NCBI GenBank assembly: GCA_965153355.1 | Contig: OZ231126.1 | Location: 89,838,001-89,902,000, forward strand | Direction: 5' to 3' | Length of the DNA: 64,000 bases | From: Flaccisagitta enflata | Lineage: Eukaryota; Chaetognatha; Sagittoidea; Aphragmophora | Part shown: positions 23,240-36,292 of the stretch, one piece after another | Position numbering within the stretch: the stretch's first letter is position 1 | How the letters are laid out: every line of letters begins with the position of its first letter | Translations under genes and position numbers: made by a program | The notes under the pieces: model-generated | The model's database searches: none | Told to the model about the DNA's origin: nothing | What the model saw: the letters and a program-made list of their open reading frames with translations, nothing else

Positions 23240-23784
23240 CAGATTCGGACTTGAGTGGAATGAAGTAGAGCATCCCTCATTTTCAATCTTAACTAGAGTG
23301 GTTTTTGTTTTTACTTACCCATGGGAATTGTAAAAGTCTGGTTTATTTCATTTGTGAAAAAGAATGGCTTATCATTTTCTTCTCAAATCCTGATTTTATT
23401 TTCTATAATGAGCATCACCATTTCTTACAATCATCATATTTTAAAATTCAATATGAGAATAAAACAATCTATCATTAGAAATAATGTAGGAATGAAAAAA
23501 AAGATCTACATTTGTTCTTTCCTTTTTTAGCATTCTTGTAATTTAAAAGGAGATAATATTTTTTGGAAAAAATGAAATAATATCGTTTTTGGAGAATTTT
23601 CATATAAGGATTTTAAAAAATTAACAATTACAGGTTGTATTAAAAGATGACATGAAAAAATTGAAAACTGATGCAAGTAAGATCTAAGTAATGGCCAAGG
23701 AAACTTTCTCTTTGAAGTTGATGTAAAAACCACTCTAGTTAGAAGGGGCAATTAGAGTTGGAAACCACTCAAGTCCGATTCTGC
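23240..23784. mobile_element. ~545-bp MITE
   Basis: Inverted ends CAGATTCGGACTTGAGTGG and CCACTCAAGTCCGATTCTG, and further in CTAGAGTGGTTTTTGTTTTTAC (two pieces) against GTAAAAACCACTCTAG. The inside is AT-rich without a credible frame. No clear target duplication was seen. Confidence 0.7.
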
Positions 23785-24027
23785 CTTGAGTGGTAAAGGA
23801 GCTTATCACCGTCATTTTCAAATGAGGTTTCGGCTTTTAGTGCCCTCCTCGTTCAAACGTAGTCGTCGATGCGTCTAATGAATGAGAAGATGTGAAGAAA
23901 GCCGATAAGGAGGAATAACTACGAAAATGTAAGTCAAAGACGAGATGATAAGAAAGACCCTCTCAGTCTTACGTGTGATTCCGCTGTATCGTTGCAGGCA
24001 ATAGGCAATAGGCAAAGTGCTGTGATT

Positions 24028-24150
24028 TTTTGTCGCGAGTTCGCAACTCTATGACCCGCCCTGTCCATCGGATGGTCGGTGAGTGGGTAACACGCATTTA
24101 TGGGCTATTTTTGCATCACTGCCCCTGCCTAATTACTTGAATAGCCCTTT
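24028..24150 (+). repeat. HCM element
   Basis: Hairpin GTCGCG-AGTT-CGCAAC (one mismatch), CTCTATGACCCGCCCTGTCC, a short CGGATGGTCGGTG tract, ATTTTTGCATCACTGCCCC. The far end is not seen, because an FB element begins right after. Confidence 0.55.
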
Positions 24151-24744
24151 TGGGCAGTGGCTCCGAAGGGAACGAAGTCCTGTAGAACACAGGGGGACTT
24201 TTGTTCGTCAGTCCGTTTGTCATTTCGTCTGTTCGTACCCCCCTTGGTCAGGACTCTCAAGCCTCGAATCTGGCCTCTCAGGCATCAAATCAGGCCTCTC
24301 AGGCCTCAAACTAGAAGTCTCAGGCCTCAAATCAAACCTTTCAGGTCTCTAATCGGCCCTGGCAGGCCTCAGATTGGTCCACTATGGCCTAAAAACAGCC
24401 ATTTAAGGCTAAAATTAGGGCTCTTACGCTTCAAATCAGTCCTTCATGGCCTTTCAAGCCTTAATTCAGCTCTCTCAAGCCCTGAGTCAACCCCCTCAAG
24501 CCTTCAATTGGCTTTCTCAGGCCTTACATCAGCCCTCTTTGACTTCTTATAAGGCTATCCAAGGCCCTCAATCAGTTCTCTTTAGCCCCTCAACTAATTT
24601 AGGCAGGACGAAAGAAGGTTCCCCTGTGTTCTACAGGACTTTGTCCCCTTTGGGGCCGCTGCCCTACTTCCTTTCATTCAAATTCTCAATTAAGCAGAGC
24701 AGGGCGATGGGTATCGCTGACCACATATTGCTCTTGGGCGACTG
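24150..24744. mobile_element. FB element with CTCAGGCCTCAAAT array
   Basis: The left arm is GGGCAGTGGCTCCGAAGGG, ACGAAGTCCTGTAGAACACA, then TTCGTCAGTCCG. The array (about 24240-24600) decays to the right. The right arm is TGTGTTCTACAGGACTTTG, CCCCTTTGGGGCCGCTGCCC, to TTGCTCTTGGGCGACTGG. Confidence 0.8.
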
Positions 24745-24822
24745 GATTATCACTGCCCCCGCCCATCCGCACGGAACTCAGCTAGCCGTGTATCCGGCCA
24801 TGTTTTTTGTAGGAACGGTAAT
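24745..24822 (+). repeat. HCM far-end fragment
   Basis: ATCACTGCCCCCGCCCATCC, GCACGGAACTCAGCTAGCCG, TGTATCCGGCCATGTTTT. With 24028-24150 it looks like one HCM element split by the FB insertion. Confidence 0.6.
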
Positions 24823-25597
24823 TGCATCAACTGTTGTAGACTTCAGATGATAGGGGGCTATCCTCGGGATGGTAATCAGTAATCACGTTTGAAATAAACA
24901 AGACCAAAAGTTGTCCAATTGATGTGGCTCCACTCTTTTGGGATAAAGGATATTGACTAAATCTTTTTAAGAGGACTACTAAGGGCACGCCAAAAAAACA
25001 AGGCCATATATGCATGACCATTAACCAATTAGTAGTCGCTTGCAGGTAAGCTATAGGCTTATAGCAGTGACTTGGGTGAGCATGGGCAGACTGCATAGGC
25101 AGTAATATCCAGTAAGGTGATGAAAGGCTGTAACGAGGGTAGGCAGGAGCAGTATTTTGGGTGGGCTGGGGCATCATCGTACAAAAAGCACTTTCAACCG
25201 ATTTTACATCATCCACAAATTCTCATTACCTAGATAGTGGATACTCAACATCCGATGGACGGACGATCTTAAAAGTGTCGCTCAGGGGGCGACTTAAAAA
25301 GACACATGAAAGACAAATGAACATCACGTTTACCAAAAAGAGGTTGTTTATCAATATATCAAGCCTCAAGTCGTTACACAGTGTGTAAAATTATACAAAG
25401 GCGGTCGGCACTCATAAACTCAGCCCATCAACCCGTCATCTTTGACTTACTTGTCACGAGAACGTTTTTTTTCTCTCTGTAGAAGAAAGAAACGGCATGA
25501 GAGGAGATGAGAGTAGCCTATGAGAGTAGCCTTTGAGAGTGGGTGGACATGAAGCGTGGAGCGACTTGCCTCGTTTGTAAAATGAATGTAGGTCGGA

Positions 25598-25599
<2 letters not shown>

Positions 25600-25655
<56 letters not shown>
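25600..25655. repeat. (GA)n microsatellite
   Basis: About 56 bases of pure GA. Confidence 0.95.
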
Positions 25656-25658
<3 letters not shown>

Positions 25659-26164
25659 AAAATGAATGCAAGAGATAGATACTATGCAACTTATAAGTTA
25701 TAACAGCCGCACAGTGGCTTCATATCAAGCATTTAGGCCCAGAGAGCGATCACTCAAATTATCATTTTTATGGTTCAGGTCACCTATTTACATGGTTTGA
25801 TGAACAGTTCAAGCCATAATTTGGGTCTGGTGGCCGTAAAAAGCTTTTGGCAGCTGGAACAGTACTCCCAAGTGAGGGAATTTTTTTTCACTAATAATGG
25901 GCAAAATATTTTGATCTTTATTAATTTATTGAGGCTAAAATAATTAAGTCACAACTTCCTGCTTGATGGCGTTTGATAGATAATTTTTAGTAGTATCTTT
26001 GGTAAAAATTTCTGAGATTTTTGACAAGTAGTTTTTGAGAAAATTGATTTTTCTTTTTGTCGCCACCTGGCCCGAGCGTGAAACCGGAAGTTCGTTCCGG
26101 TTGCGGAAAAAGGGCAGGGTCGCTCTAAAACGATAATGGGCTGCTTGGCCGTGACGGTAACGGT

Positions 26165-26371
<207 letters not shown>

Positions 26372-27338
26372 CCTGCTTATATCTCCTTGCCTGTCGGTCC
26401 ATCAGTCTGGCAAGTGATATGACCTCTTTAAAAATGTGACGTTGTCTAGCGTATTTTTGAAGTTGTAACCTCAGATGAGTAAAAACAGACACCTATGATT
26501 ATTGAAGAACCGGCCCATACCGTACCGTCCCCGACACGATATTGCAATGAATTGCATCGTTACGCCACGTGGCGGAAAATGGCGTTGTTGTAACGTCCAC
26601 GGGATAGAGGTTTACCGCAGTGTCACGCTCGGCCCAGGTCGCCACCCCTACCTGTCAAATGAAAGTTTGCAAAAGTTCAGTGGATTCAGTCTTTCTGGCC
26701 GTGATATATCTTAACTTTGATGTATTTCTGTCTCATAGTCTCTGGGACAGCTTTGGACTCCCAGAACTAAACAGTGTGAACCGTTGATATCACTTTGGCA
26801 AGAGGACAAAATTGATTAAAAAACAGAAAGAGAACAAAATTGATGGAAATTTTTTTTTCATAGCGCATTTATGACTTATTAGGTTCCAGCCATGCTATCT
26901 CCGTAACCCCAAAAATATCAAGCGGAATTTATTAAATTTGCTAGAAAACTTTCTATGACAAAATATCGTGTGTACAAGAATTTCAACTATTTCACCCCAT
27001 TTTTGTTTTCAAAAAACTTTTTTCCTGATCACGTGGATCCCCTGTCAAATAGGGCGAAAAGAAATATCTAAGAAATATGGTAGCTTGTGCGTCCACGGGA
27101 TAGAGGTTTACCACAGTGACACGCTCGGCCCAGGCACACTGGAAAATAGGGCATGCTTACCCGTCTGTACCATCTGTCTGGAGTCTGTGAGAGCAATGGT
27201 TTACATTTTTGTACATAGAGGCCACCTCTTTTGATTGCCAGAAAGTGCAATGAAAACAAAAAACTCTCACTCCCCTGCAGCTTCTCCTGCCTTTCAGCTG
27301 TCTCTGCTGTTCCTCAGCTGCATTTTGGTCCCGTTTTT

Positions 27339-27476
27339 AGTCGCGGACACGCGACTCTACACCTTGCCGTGTCGGTCGGTCGGTAGATCCGTCACATTTT
27401 TGAATTCCGAGCGGTTTTCGCATTACTGCTCCTGCCCAACCGTCCGCGACTGGATTGCCGTGTATCCGGCCTTGTT
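27339..27476 (+). repeat. Complete HCM element, GGACA subtype
   Basis: Hairpin GTCGCG-GACA-CGCGAC, CTACACCTTGCCGTGTCGG, a short GTCGGTCGGT tract, TTTTGAATTCCGAGCGG, CGCATTACTGCTCCTGCC, then GTCCGCGACTGGATTGCCG and TGTATCCGGCCTTGTT. This is the shortest and cleanest copy, about 138 bases. Confidence 0.85.
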
Positions 27477-28544
27477 TAAGGGAAAAATCGATGAAAGATG
27501 CGATGATGAATTTCCATAATGCAATGAGCAGATATTGCAACTATTTTCCATGTGCGATAACTCCTAAAGTGATAAAATGTGTATCATCAGATTTTGAACC
27601 TAGAATCGTTATTGCCATAGCTACAGATAGAGCCTAGTCTTTCCATGGCAAAAGGCGGCAATGGATTTTTTTTCTGTCTCAGTAATGATATAAAAAGGAA
27701 AACATTACTAAAAGCAACTTTCTGGGCAATACAAGATAAAGAATTGTTCAAAACTGGTGTGGATCACTTTCCATAAGACCTATCTATAGATCTATCAATC
27801 AAAAATTGAAATAAAAAATTCATTGTTTATTCGCCATATTACTAAAAAAACGCCCTTAGTGCCAGGTTGCCACCCCTACCTGTCAAATGAAAGTTCGCAA
27901 AAGTTCAGTGGATTCAGTCTTTCTGGCCGTGATATATTTTAACTTTGATGTATTTCTGTATCATAGTCTCTGGGACAGCTTTGGACTCCCAGAACTAAAC
28001 ACCCTACAAATGATTTTTGCCAAAAAGGTCAACTCTGCCTAAAAATCTTTAGATTGACATATTTAAATCTTTAAAAAGACATCACGGCTAAACAAATAAC
28101 AACACAAATTCCAGCTTGATGGCATTTGATAGATATCTTTTAGGAGTATCTCTGTTGAAAGTTTCAACAGAGAATTAGCAGTTTGGGAGGAAATTGATTT
28201 TTCATTGTGAAAATACAGATAAAGATAGTCCTTTTTTTGTCGCCACCTGTTCCTGTCAAATGGAAGTTCGCAAAAGTTCAGTGGATTCAGTCTTTCTGGC
28301 CGTGATATATCTTAACTATGATGTATTTGGGTCTCATAGCCTCTGGGACAGCTTGGGACTCCCAGAACTAAATACCCTACAGATGGTCTTTGCCAAAAAG
28401 GTCAATTCTGCCAAAAAGGCCAAATCTTTAGGTTGACATATTTAAATCTTTGAGAAGACATCACGGCTAAATAAATATAGACACAAATTCCAGCTAGGTG
28501 GCATCTGATAGATATCTTTCAGTAGTATCTCTGTTGAAAATTGG

Positions 28545-29455
28545 TCATTTAGGGCCAGTGTGATGGTGTGAGTTGGTGGTTAGGGGTGGATAGAGTTGAG
28601 ATAGGCTTAAGAGCTTGATAGGTGGTCGTTTAGGGCCAGTGTGATGGAAGGTGATGGTTATGGGTGGATAAAGTTGAGATAGTTCTAAGAGCTTGATAGG
28701 TGGTCGTTTAGGCCCAGTGTGATGGTGGAAGGTGGTGGTTATGGGTGGATAGAGTTGAGATAGGCCTAAGAGCTTGATAGGTGGTCGTTTAGGGCCAGTG
28801 TGATGGTGGAAGGTGGTGGTTATGGGTGGATAAAGTTGAGATATTTCTAAGAGCTTGATAGGTGGTCGTTTAGGCCCAGTGTGATGGTGGAAGGTGGTGG
28901 TTATGGGTGGATAGAGTTGAGATAGGTTTAAGAGCTTGATAGGTGGTCGTTTAGGGACAGTGTGATGGTGGTAGGTGGTGGTTGTGGGTGGATAGAGTTG
29001 AGATAGGCCTAAGAGCTTGATAGGTGGTCGTTTGGGGCCAGTGTGATGGTGGAAGGTGGTGGTTATGGGTGGATAGAGTTGAGATAGGCCTAAGAGCTTG
29101 ATAGTTGGTCGTTTAGGGCCATTGTGATGATGGAAGGTGGTGGTTGTGGGTGGATAGAGTTGAGATAGGCCTTGGAGCTTGATAGGTGTTCGTTTAGGGC
29201 CAGTGTGATGGTGGAAGGTGGTGGTTATGAGTGGATAGAGTTGAGATAGGCCTAAGAGCTTGATAGGTGGTCGTTTAGGGCCAGTGTGATGGTGGAAGGT
29301 GGTGGTTATGGGTGGATAGAGTTGAGATAGGCCTAAGAGCTTGATAGGTGGTCGTTTAGGGCCAGTGTGATGGTGGAAGGTGGTGGTTATGGGTGGATAG
29401 AGTTGAGATAGGCCTAAGAGCTTGATAGGTGGTCGTTTAGGGCCAGTGTGAACCG
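28545..29455. repeat. 81-bp minisatellite, about 11 copies, open on the minus strand
   Basis: The unit contains GGTGGTCGTTTAGGGCCAG, TGTGATGGTGGAAGGTGG, TTATGGGTGGATAGAGTTG, AGATAGGCCTAAGAGCTTG. The period of 81 is 27 codons. One minus frame stays open for 306 codons, with the unit reading TGPKRPPIKLLGLSQLYPP then ITTTFHHH. An indel in the second unit keeps the frame. The open frame may only follow from the stop-free unit, and no start context, splice site or homologue is evident. Confidence 0.9.
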
Positions 29456-29889
29456 TTGATATCACTTTGGCAAGAGGACAAAATTGATTAAAAACAGAAA
29501 GAGAACAAAATTGATGGAAAATTCTTTTTCATAGCGCATTTATGACTTATTAGGTTCCAGCCATGCTATCTCCGTAACCCCAAAAATATCAAGCGGAATT
29601 TATTGAATTTGCTAGAAAACTTTCAATGACAAAATATCGTGTGTACAAGAATTTCAACTATTTCACCCCATTTTTGTTTTCAAAAAACTTTTTTCCTTAT
29701 CACGTGGATCCCCTGTCAAATAGGGCGAAAAGAAATATCTAGGAAATATGGTAGCTTGTATCCGTAAGGTACCATGAACGCTCGGCCCATGCACAGGAAA
29801 GGGCACCTCACCATGTGAGGGAAGAATATGAAAATTAAGAAAAAGAAAAATTCAAGAGAAAGAAAAGGAAAGAGAAAGAGATACTGAGA

Positions 29890-30360
<471 letters not shown>

Positions 30361-30362
<2 letters not shown>

Positions 30363-31732
30363 GCCTCCAGTCTGCGTCGGAAGTGGTTTTTAGCCACGGT
30401 GATGGTGGTTTAGGTTGGTTAAGGGATTGGTAGGCCTCCAGTCTGCGTCGGGAGTGGTTTTTAGCCACGGTGATGGTGGTTTAGGTTGGTTAAGGGATTA
30501 GTAGGCCTCCAGTCACCGTCAGGAGTAGTTTTAGCCAGTGATAGTGGTTTAGGTTGGTTAAGGGTTGGTTGGTCACGGACTGCGTCAGGAGTTTTAGCAC
30601 AGATGATAGTGGATTTAGGTTGGTTAAAGTTGGTAGCCTCCAGTCTGCGTCGGGAGTAGTTTTTAGCCATGGTGATGTGGTTTAGGTTGGTTAAGGGTGG
30701 TAGGCCTCAGTCTGCGTCGGGAGTGGTTTTTAGCCACAGTGATGGTGGTTTAGGTTGGTTAAGGGATTAGTAGGCCTCCAGTCTGCGTCAGGAGTGGTTT
30801 TTAGCCACGGTGATAGTGGTTTAGGTTGGTTAAGGGGTTGGTTGGTCACCGGACTGCGTCAGGAGTGGTTTTTAGCCACAGTGATGGTGGTTTAGGTTGG
30901 TTAAGGAATTGGTAGGCCTCCAGTCTGCGTCGGGAGTGGTTTTAGCCACGGTGATGGTGGTTTAGGTTGGTTAAGGGATTGGTAGGCCTCCAGTCTGCGT
31001 CGGGAGTGGTTTTTAGCCACAGTGATGGTGGTTTAGGTTGGTTAAGGGATTGGTAGGCCTCCAGTCTGCGTCGGGAGTGGTTTTTAGCCACAGTGATGGT
31101 GGTTTAGGTTGGTTAAGGGATTGGTAGGCCTCCAGTCTGCGTCGGGAGTGGTTTTTAGCCACAGTGATGGTGGTTTAGGTTGGTTAAGGAATTGGTAGGC
31201 CTCCAGTCTGCGTCGGGAGTGGTTTTAGCCACGGTGATGTTGGTTTAGGTTGGTTAAGGGATTGGTAGGCCTCCAGTCTGCGTCGGAAGTGGTTTTTAGC
31301 CACAGTGATGGTGGTTTAGGTTGGTTGAGGGATTGGTAGGCCTCCAGTCTGCGTCGGGAGAGTGGTTTTTAGCCTGGTGATGGTGGTTTAGGTTGGTCGA
31401 GGGATTGGTAGGCACTCCAGTCTGCGTCGGGAGTGGTTTTTAGCCACAGTGAGTGGTTAAGGTTGGTTAAGGGATTGGTAGGCCTCCAGTCTGCGTCGGG
31501 AGTGGTTTTTAGCCACGGTGATGGTGGTTTAGGTTGGTTAAGGGATTGGTAGGCCTCCAGTCTGCGTCGGGAGTGGTTTTTAGCCACAGTGATGGTGGTT
31601 TAGGTTGGTTAAGGGATTGGTAGGCCTCCAGTCTGCGTCGGGAGTGGTTTTTAGCCACGGTGATAGTGGTTAAGGTTGGTTAAGGGATTGGTAGGCCTCC
31701 AGTCTGCGTCGGAAGAGGTTTTTAGCCACAGC
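30361..31732. repeat. 71-bp minisatellite, about 19 copies
   Basis: Unit pieces: AGGCCTCCAGTCTGCGTCGG, GAGTGGTTTTTAGCCAC, GGTGATGGTGGTTTAGGTTG, GTTAAGGGATTGGT. Successive starts at 30361 and 30432 give 71. Most differences are single bases. Units near 30510-30640 carry short deletions. Since 71 is not a multiple of 3, no frame persists. Confidence 0.95.
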
Positions 31733-31848
31733 GCGACATACCAACATCTAAACTCGCAAAGAAGAGACAGAAGAAATTGTTCAAAGAGACAGAACGAGTT
31801 ACAACGGGACAAAAAGACAAAGAGAGACAGAGTGTATATTCCAGGTAT

Positions 31849-33550
31849 ATCATAGCCGATTCAGGCTCATAAATTTATGGTAGTTTTATGCCATAAATTT
31901 ATGGGCAATAGGTACCAATAAATTTATGGAGTTTTTTTCCATAAATTTATGCGAAAAAACAAATGATTTTTTATGATTCCAAAAGAAATTATAAAAAGAC
32001 TGCATTTTTTTGCCATAAATTCATGGGTACCTATTGCCCATAAATTTATGATCATTTTTGGCCATAAATTAATGCCAAAAATATGCATAAATTTATGGCA
32101 AAAAACATAAGATTTTTTATGATTTCAAAGAAAATCATAAAAAAACAGCGTTTTGCCATAATTTATGGACACCAAATTGCCCATAAATTTATGATCATTT
32201 TTGTCATAAATTAATGCAATAAAAAGGCATAAATTTATGCAAAAAACATATGATTTTTTATGATTCAAAAAAAAAAAAAAATCCTACAAAAAATGCTGTT
32301 TTTTTGCAATAAAATTATGGGTACGAATCGCCCATAAATTTATGATCATTTTTTGTCATAAATTAGTGCTAAAAATATGCATAAATTTATGGCAAAAAAT
32401 ACAAAAATTTTTTTGATTCCAAAAAAATCATAAAAATACAGCGTTTTTTTGCCATAAATTTATGGGTACAAATTGCCCATAAATTTATGATCATTTTTTG
32501 TCATAAATTAATGCAATAAATAGGCATAAATTTATGGCAAAAAACTTGATATTTTTTATGATTCCAAAGAAATCATAAAAAAACTCCTTTTTTTGTGCCC
32601 TAAATTTATGGGTACAAATTGCCCATAAATTCATGAGCAATTTTTGTCATAAATTATTGCAATAAATAGGCATAAATCTATGCCCAAAAACATATTATTA
32701 TTTGTGATTCCAAAGAAAATCTTTTAAAAACTTCATTTTTTTGCCATAAATTTATGGGTAAAAAATGCCCATTAATTTATGATCATTTTTTGTCATAAAT
32801 AATGCAATGAATAAGCATAAATTTATGCCAAAAAACGCATGATTTTTTATGATTCCTGAGAAAATGAAAAAAAATGCATTTTTTTGCCATACATTTATGG
32901 GTACAAAATGCCCATAGATTTATGATCATTTTTTGTCATAAATTAATGCAATGAAAATGCATAAATTTATGCCAAAAAACACATGATTTTTTTTTATTAC
33001 AAAGAAAATCATAAAAAAAGCTGCATTTTTTTGCAAAAAAAAAAATTGCGGGTACTTATTGCCCATAAATTTATGACCATTTTGTGTGATAAATTAATGC
33101 AAAAAATATGCATAGGTTTATGCTAAAAACCATGTAATTTTTTATGATTCCAAAGAAAATCATTGAAAAACTGCATTTTTTTTCATAAATTTAGGGGTAC
33201 CTATTGCCCATGAGTTTATGATTATTTTTTTTTGTCATAATTAAATGCAAAAATTTTGCATAAATTTATGCCAAAAAACATTATTCTTTAAGATTCAAAA
33301 AAAAATCATAAAAAACTGCATTTTTGGCCATAGATTTATGGGTAGTTATTGACCATAAATTTATGATCATTTTGTGTCATAAATTGATGCACTAAATTTG
33401 CATAAATTTATGCAAAAAATCATGTAATCTTTTATGATTTCAAAAAATTCATGACAAAATGGACTTTTTTCATAAATCTATGGTAACTTATTGCCCATAA
33501 TTTAATAATCAGTTTTTTGTCATGAATTAATGCATTAAATATGCAAATTT
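31849..33550 (+). repeat. ~146-bp AT-rich satellite, left arm
   Basis: About 11 units built from CCATAAATTTATGGGTAC, GCCCATAAATTTATGATCAT, GTCATAAATTAATGC, TTTTTTATGATTCCAAAG. ATGATCATTTT recurs at about 32047, 32191, 32341, 32487, 32779 and 33361, giving a mean near 146. Each unit also contains small palindromes (CATAAATTTATG). Together with 38520-40640 it forms the arms of one large inverted structure. Confidence 0.9.
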
Positions 33551-33640
33551 TTGATGCGTCCTTGCTTCTCCATAAAATGGTCTGTCCATCTGTTAGTCCA
33601 TCTGTTAGTCCGTCTGTTACCTTTTTTCAAAAATCCATCA
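33550..33640 (+). repeat. Possible HCM variant fragment
   Basis: GATGCGTCCTTGCTTCTCC then GTCCATCTGTTAGTCC repeats resemble the GATGCG hairpin variant at 63803. GATGCATCCTCGCATTTCC at about 33683 is a second partial match. Pairing is poor. Confidence 0.35.
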
Positions 33641-34217
33641 ATGACCGATTCAATCCCTCCCACACCACTCCCAATCAGTTTTAGATGCATCCTCGCATTT
33701 CCCCAACCTTTTCTAGGGATTTTCGCATTGGGCTCATTATCTATTTATTATCTAGATATTCCCTATGTAATATCTCGATAACTTTCCAAATGCGAAAACC
33801 CCTTAAGTAATTCTGACTGCCCGAATTTTGCTCTCGTCCCTCCCACTTCCAGATTTTTTTTCATATTAAATCTTTTGAAAATTGTTTGTTGATACTCATA
33901 TAAATCTGGTCTCTCATTCCTAAACAGTATTGGTTCATTATTTCTATGTCACTTAGTGTTGTATGAAAGAACACGATTTTCATTTTCTATTGTCATGTAT
34001 ATTCATAGAATGATACCAATACCAAGATTTTTTGCAGGAGCAGTAATGCAAAAACTTACCTAAATGCCTAAAAGACATAATGTTACCAATGGACCAATGC
34101 ACTGTACAACAGGCAAACCAATGGGAATGAGAGGCTATTCAGAAACTGTTGCTGTCCAGGCTAAAGAGTCAATGGGAGGCTAAGAATAATCGGTCCTTTC
34201 AACAGAATTTAACCATA

Positions 34218-34400
34218 CAGTTGAACCCCGCTCTAACAGACCCGCCACAAACGGAATTCCTTTTATGAGTTGTAACAGATGCAAATTAATGGTCCCTTCA
34301 GGTTAATTTTTTTATTTCCTTTGTTGGCAATGACAAAGGTCCGCTTATAACAGAAGATGATTATTGGGTCCCTGAAATACGTTAGAGCGGGGTTCAACTG
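34218..34400. mobile_element. 183-bp TA-flanked MITE
   Basis: Inverted ends CAGTTGAACCCCGCTCTAAC and its exact complement GTTAGAGCGGGGTTCAACTG, with TA on both sides (34216-34217 and 34401-34402). The TA duplication and CAGT..GAACC end fit the Tc1/mariner-pogo group. Confidence 0.85.
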
Positions 34401-34680
34401 TACTTCCCAAAAAAATTTTGTAACAACCAAAACCTAGTTACTTGCAGGTATGCAGTCCGATTAAATACATCCGGCATTCAGGGATATAATGGGAAAGGTC
34501 CTTATATGGAAATTGATTTGGACTAGGTGTTGCATCATTGGGTGGGATGTAATAAGAGTCTACTGGGAGGAAGGAATTGTATAAAAATCCTTACTCCATG
34601 TCTTCCAAAATGAATACAAAGGATATTATAAGTTGCGTGCAATACTTACATAATGACTTAAAATGACTTAAAACAAGTGA

Positions 34681-35010
34681 TGTGGATGGGTGGGATGGGG
34701 CATCCAACCCCCACCTCAACCCACCTCTACCACTCAAACCTACACACAAAGTATCGAAAATGCTTGTTTTTCTACTTTTTAACTTGATCACCATGACCAA
34801 CCGACAGATGGACAGACGGACAGATGGACAGACAGACGGATGGACGGACTGACAGATGGACGGACGGATGGACAAACATAGCCTCTTATAGAGCTGCGTG
34901 TCAGCAACTAAAAATGAGTCTGATAAAGAAAGTGTGACAGACCAACAGACCAAGGGATGGAGAGACGGATGGATGAAGAGGGTGTAGAGTCGCATGTACG
35001 CGACAAAAAA
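34681..35010 (-). repeat. Two HCM ends in tandem
   Basis: The first runs from TGTGGATGGGTGGGATGGGG through a GACAGATGGACAGACGGA tract to CTCTTATAGAGCTGCGTG and CAGCAACTAAAAA (34914). The second adds a GACCAACAGACCAAGGGATG tract, GGGTGTAGAGTCGCATGTACGC in two pieces and GACAAAAAA (35010). Both hairpins carry mismatches. Confidence 0.65.
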
Positions 35011-36230
35011 TCCCTAGACCTAATATCTGCTTTACTTATTACTGCAGAAAAAATGGTAATCCCAAGTCCCCAACATGAAACTCTCTTAAACCTCACGCAA
35101 AACGTTATTTTACTTCCGCTTTGAATTATCAAGGTGAAGGAAATGGAGGCAGAGGTGTCACGATACTATCGACTGGGCGATTTATCGGGTCGATTTTCTG
35201 TATTTCTAATTAATCTTCTTGGTTCACCAAAACACAAATGTATCGGGTCAATTTTTTGTCTTTTTTTTTCAGCACAACGGAAGCTAGCATAAATTTGGTA
35301 TTGAGACTTATCTCTGAGTTTAGGATAAGCATGTAGGATATGATTCTTTTAACATTTAATTGATAAAAAATTGAACAATGAACAAATTGAAAACAATAAA
35401 AAGAATTGTTTGTTTAAGAATGAATATACGCAGAAATTTTTGGAAACGAGATGAGAAAATTCAACAGACTGTCTAGCAAAAGTTGTTTTTGCCTGCGTTT
35501 AGCATCACTAGGCTTACACCCTCCTTATGTGATGCATAAGGTGCAACTCATTGCTTCTTGATTGAAGCAATCGGGACCTTAAAAAAAAAAAACTATCGAA
35601 AAGACTTCCTGAGTAACATCTGTACACTTATTATTGTCAAAAGATCAAACAGCTGTCAAATCTAAGCAGTCATTTTTAGCCATATGCCAAGTTTTCCATC
35701 AGTTAGAGCTTGAAAAAATCTTCATTTTGCTCATGAATTTCACCTCAATTGCATTGTACAAAATCAAATAAGATCAAAAACAGTAAAAACATTCCCAATG
35801 CAAATCATGGCAAAATTACCAGAAAAAACTCATCAACTTCAGTTGTTCACTAAATCTACATAAAGATAGATAATCAGATGCGAATTTCACGCCTAAACAG
35901 CTTTTGAAAAGTTCATTAATTTGCCCATGGATTTCAATTGATTTTGTGAAAGTGAATGCTTCCAAAATTCAAACCAAAGTTATGGAAAAATTTGTACCTT
36001 GGTGTTGTTTGTTAGTTGTCAAGAGGTGATAAAGTTTAAAACAAGCATCCCAATTGGAACAAAATACAAGAAATAATATGGAATATATTGGGAAATACTC
36101 ATCAAATATATAACATCAGGGAATTGCATCGTTCCTCACCAGTAGTAGCAAGGTATGTATAGTTGAAGCACTACCTTGACAATAATTAGTGTACAGGTGT
36201 TATGCACTTGAGCATGGGGCAGAAAAGTAC
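35011..36230. other. AT-rich stretch, nothing recognised
   Basis: No open frame of interest. ATCGGGTCGATTTTCTGT and ATCGGGTCAATTTTTTGTC (about 35187 and 35240) and two similar stretches near 35710 and 35910 (TTCATTTTGCTCATGAATTT against TTAATTTGCCCATGGATTTC) suggest old internal duplication. GAATGAATGAATGAAT at 36236-36252 resembles the tail of the CR1-like element. Confidence 0.4.
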
Positions 36231-36292
36231 TTTAGTGAATGAATGAATGAATTTACGAAACAGAGAACAATTACAATGATGACAATTATAAT

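Noticed and set aside
24827-25216. 129-codon minus frame
   Set aside because: Composition is plausible, but it has no recognisable motif, overlaps HCM/FB debris and lacks splice or start support.
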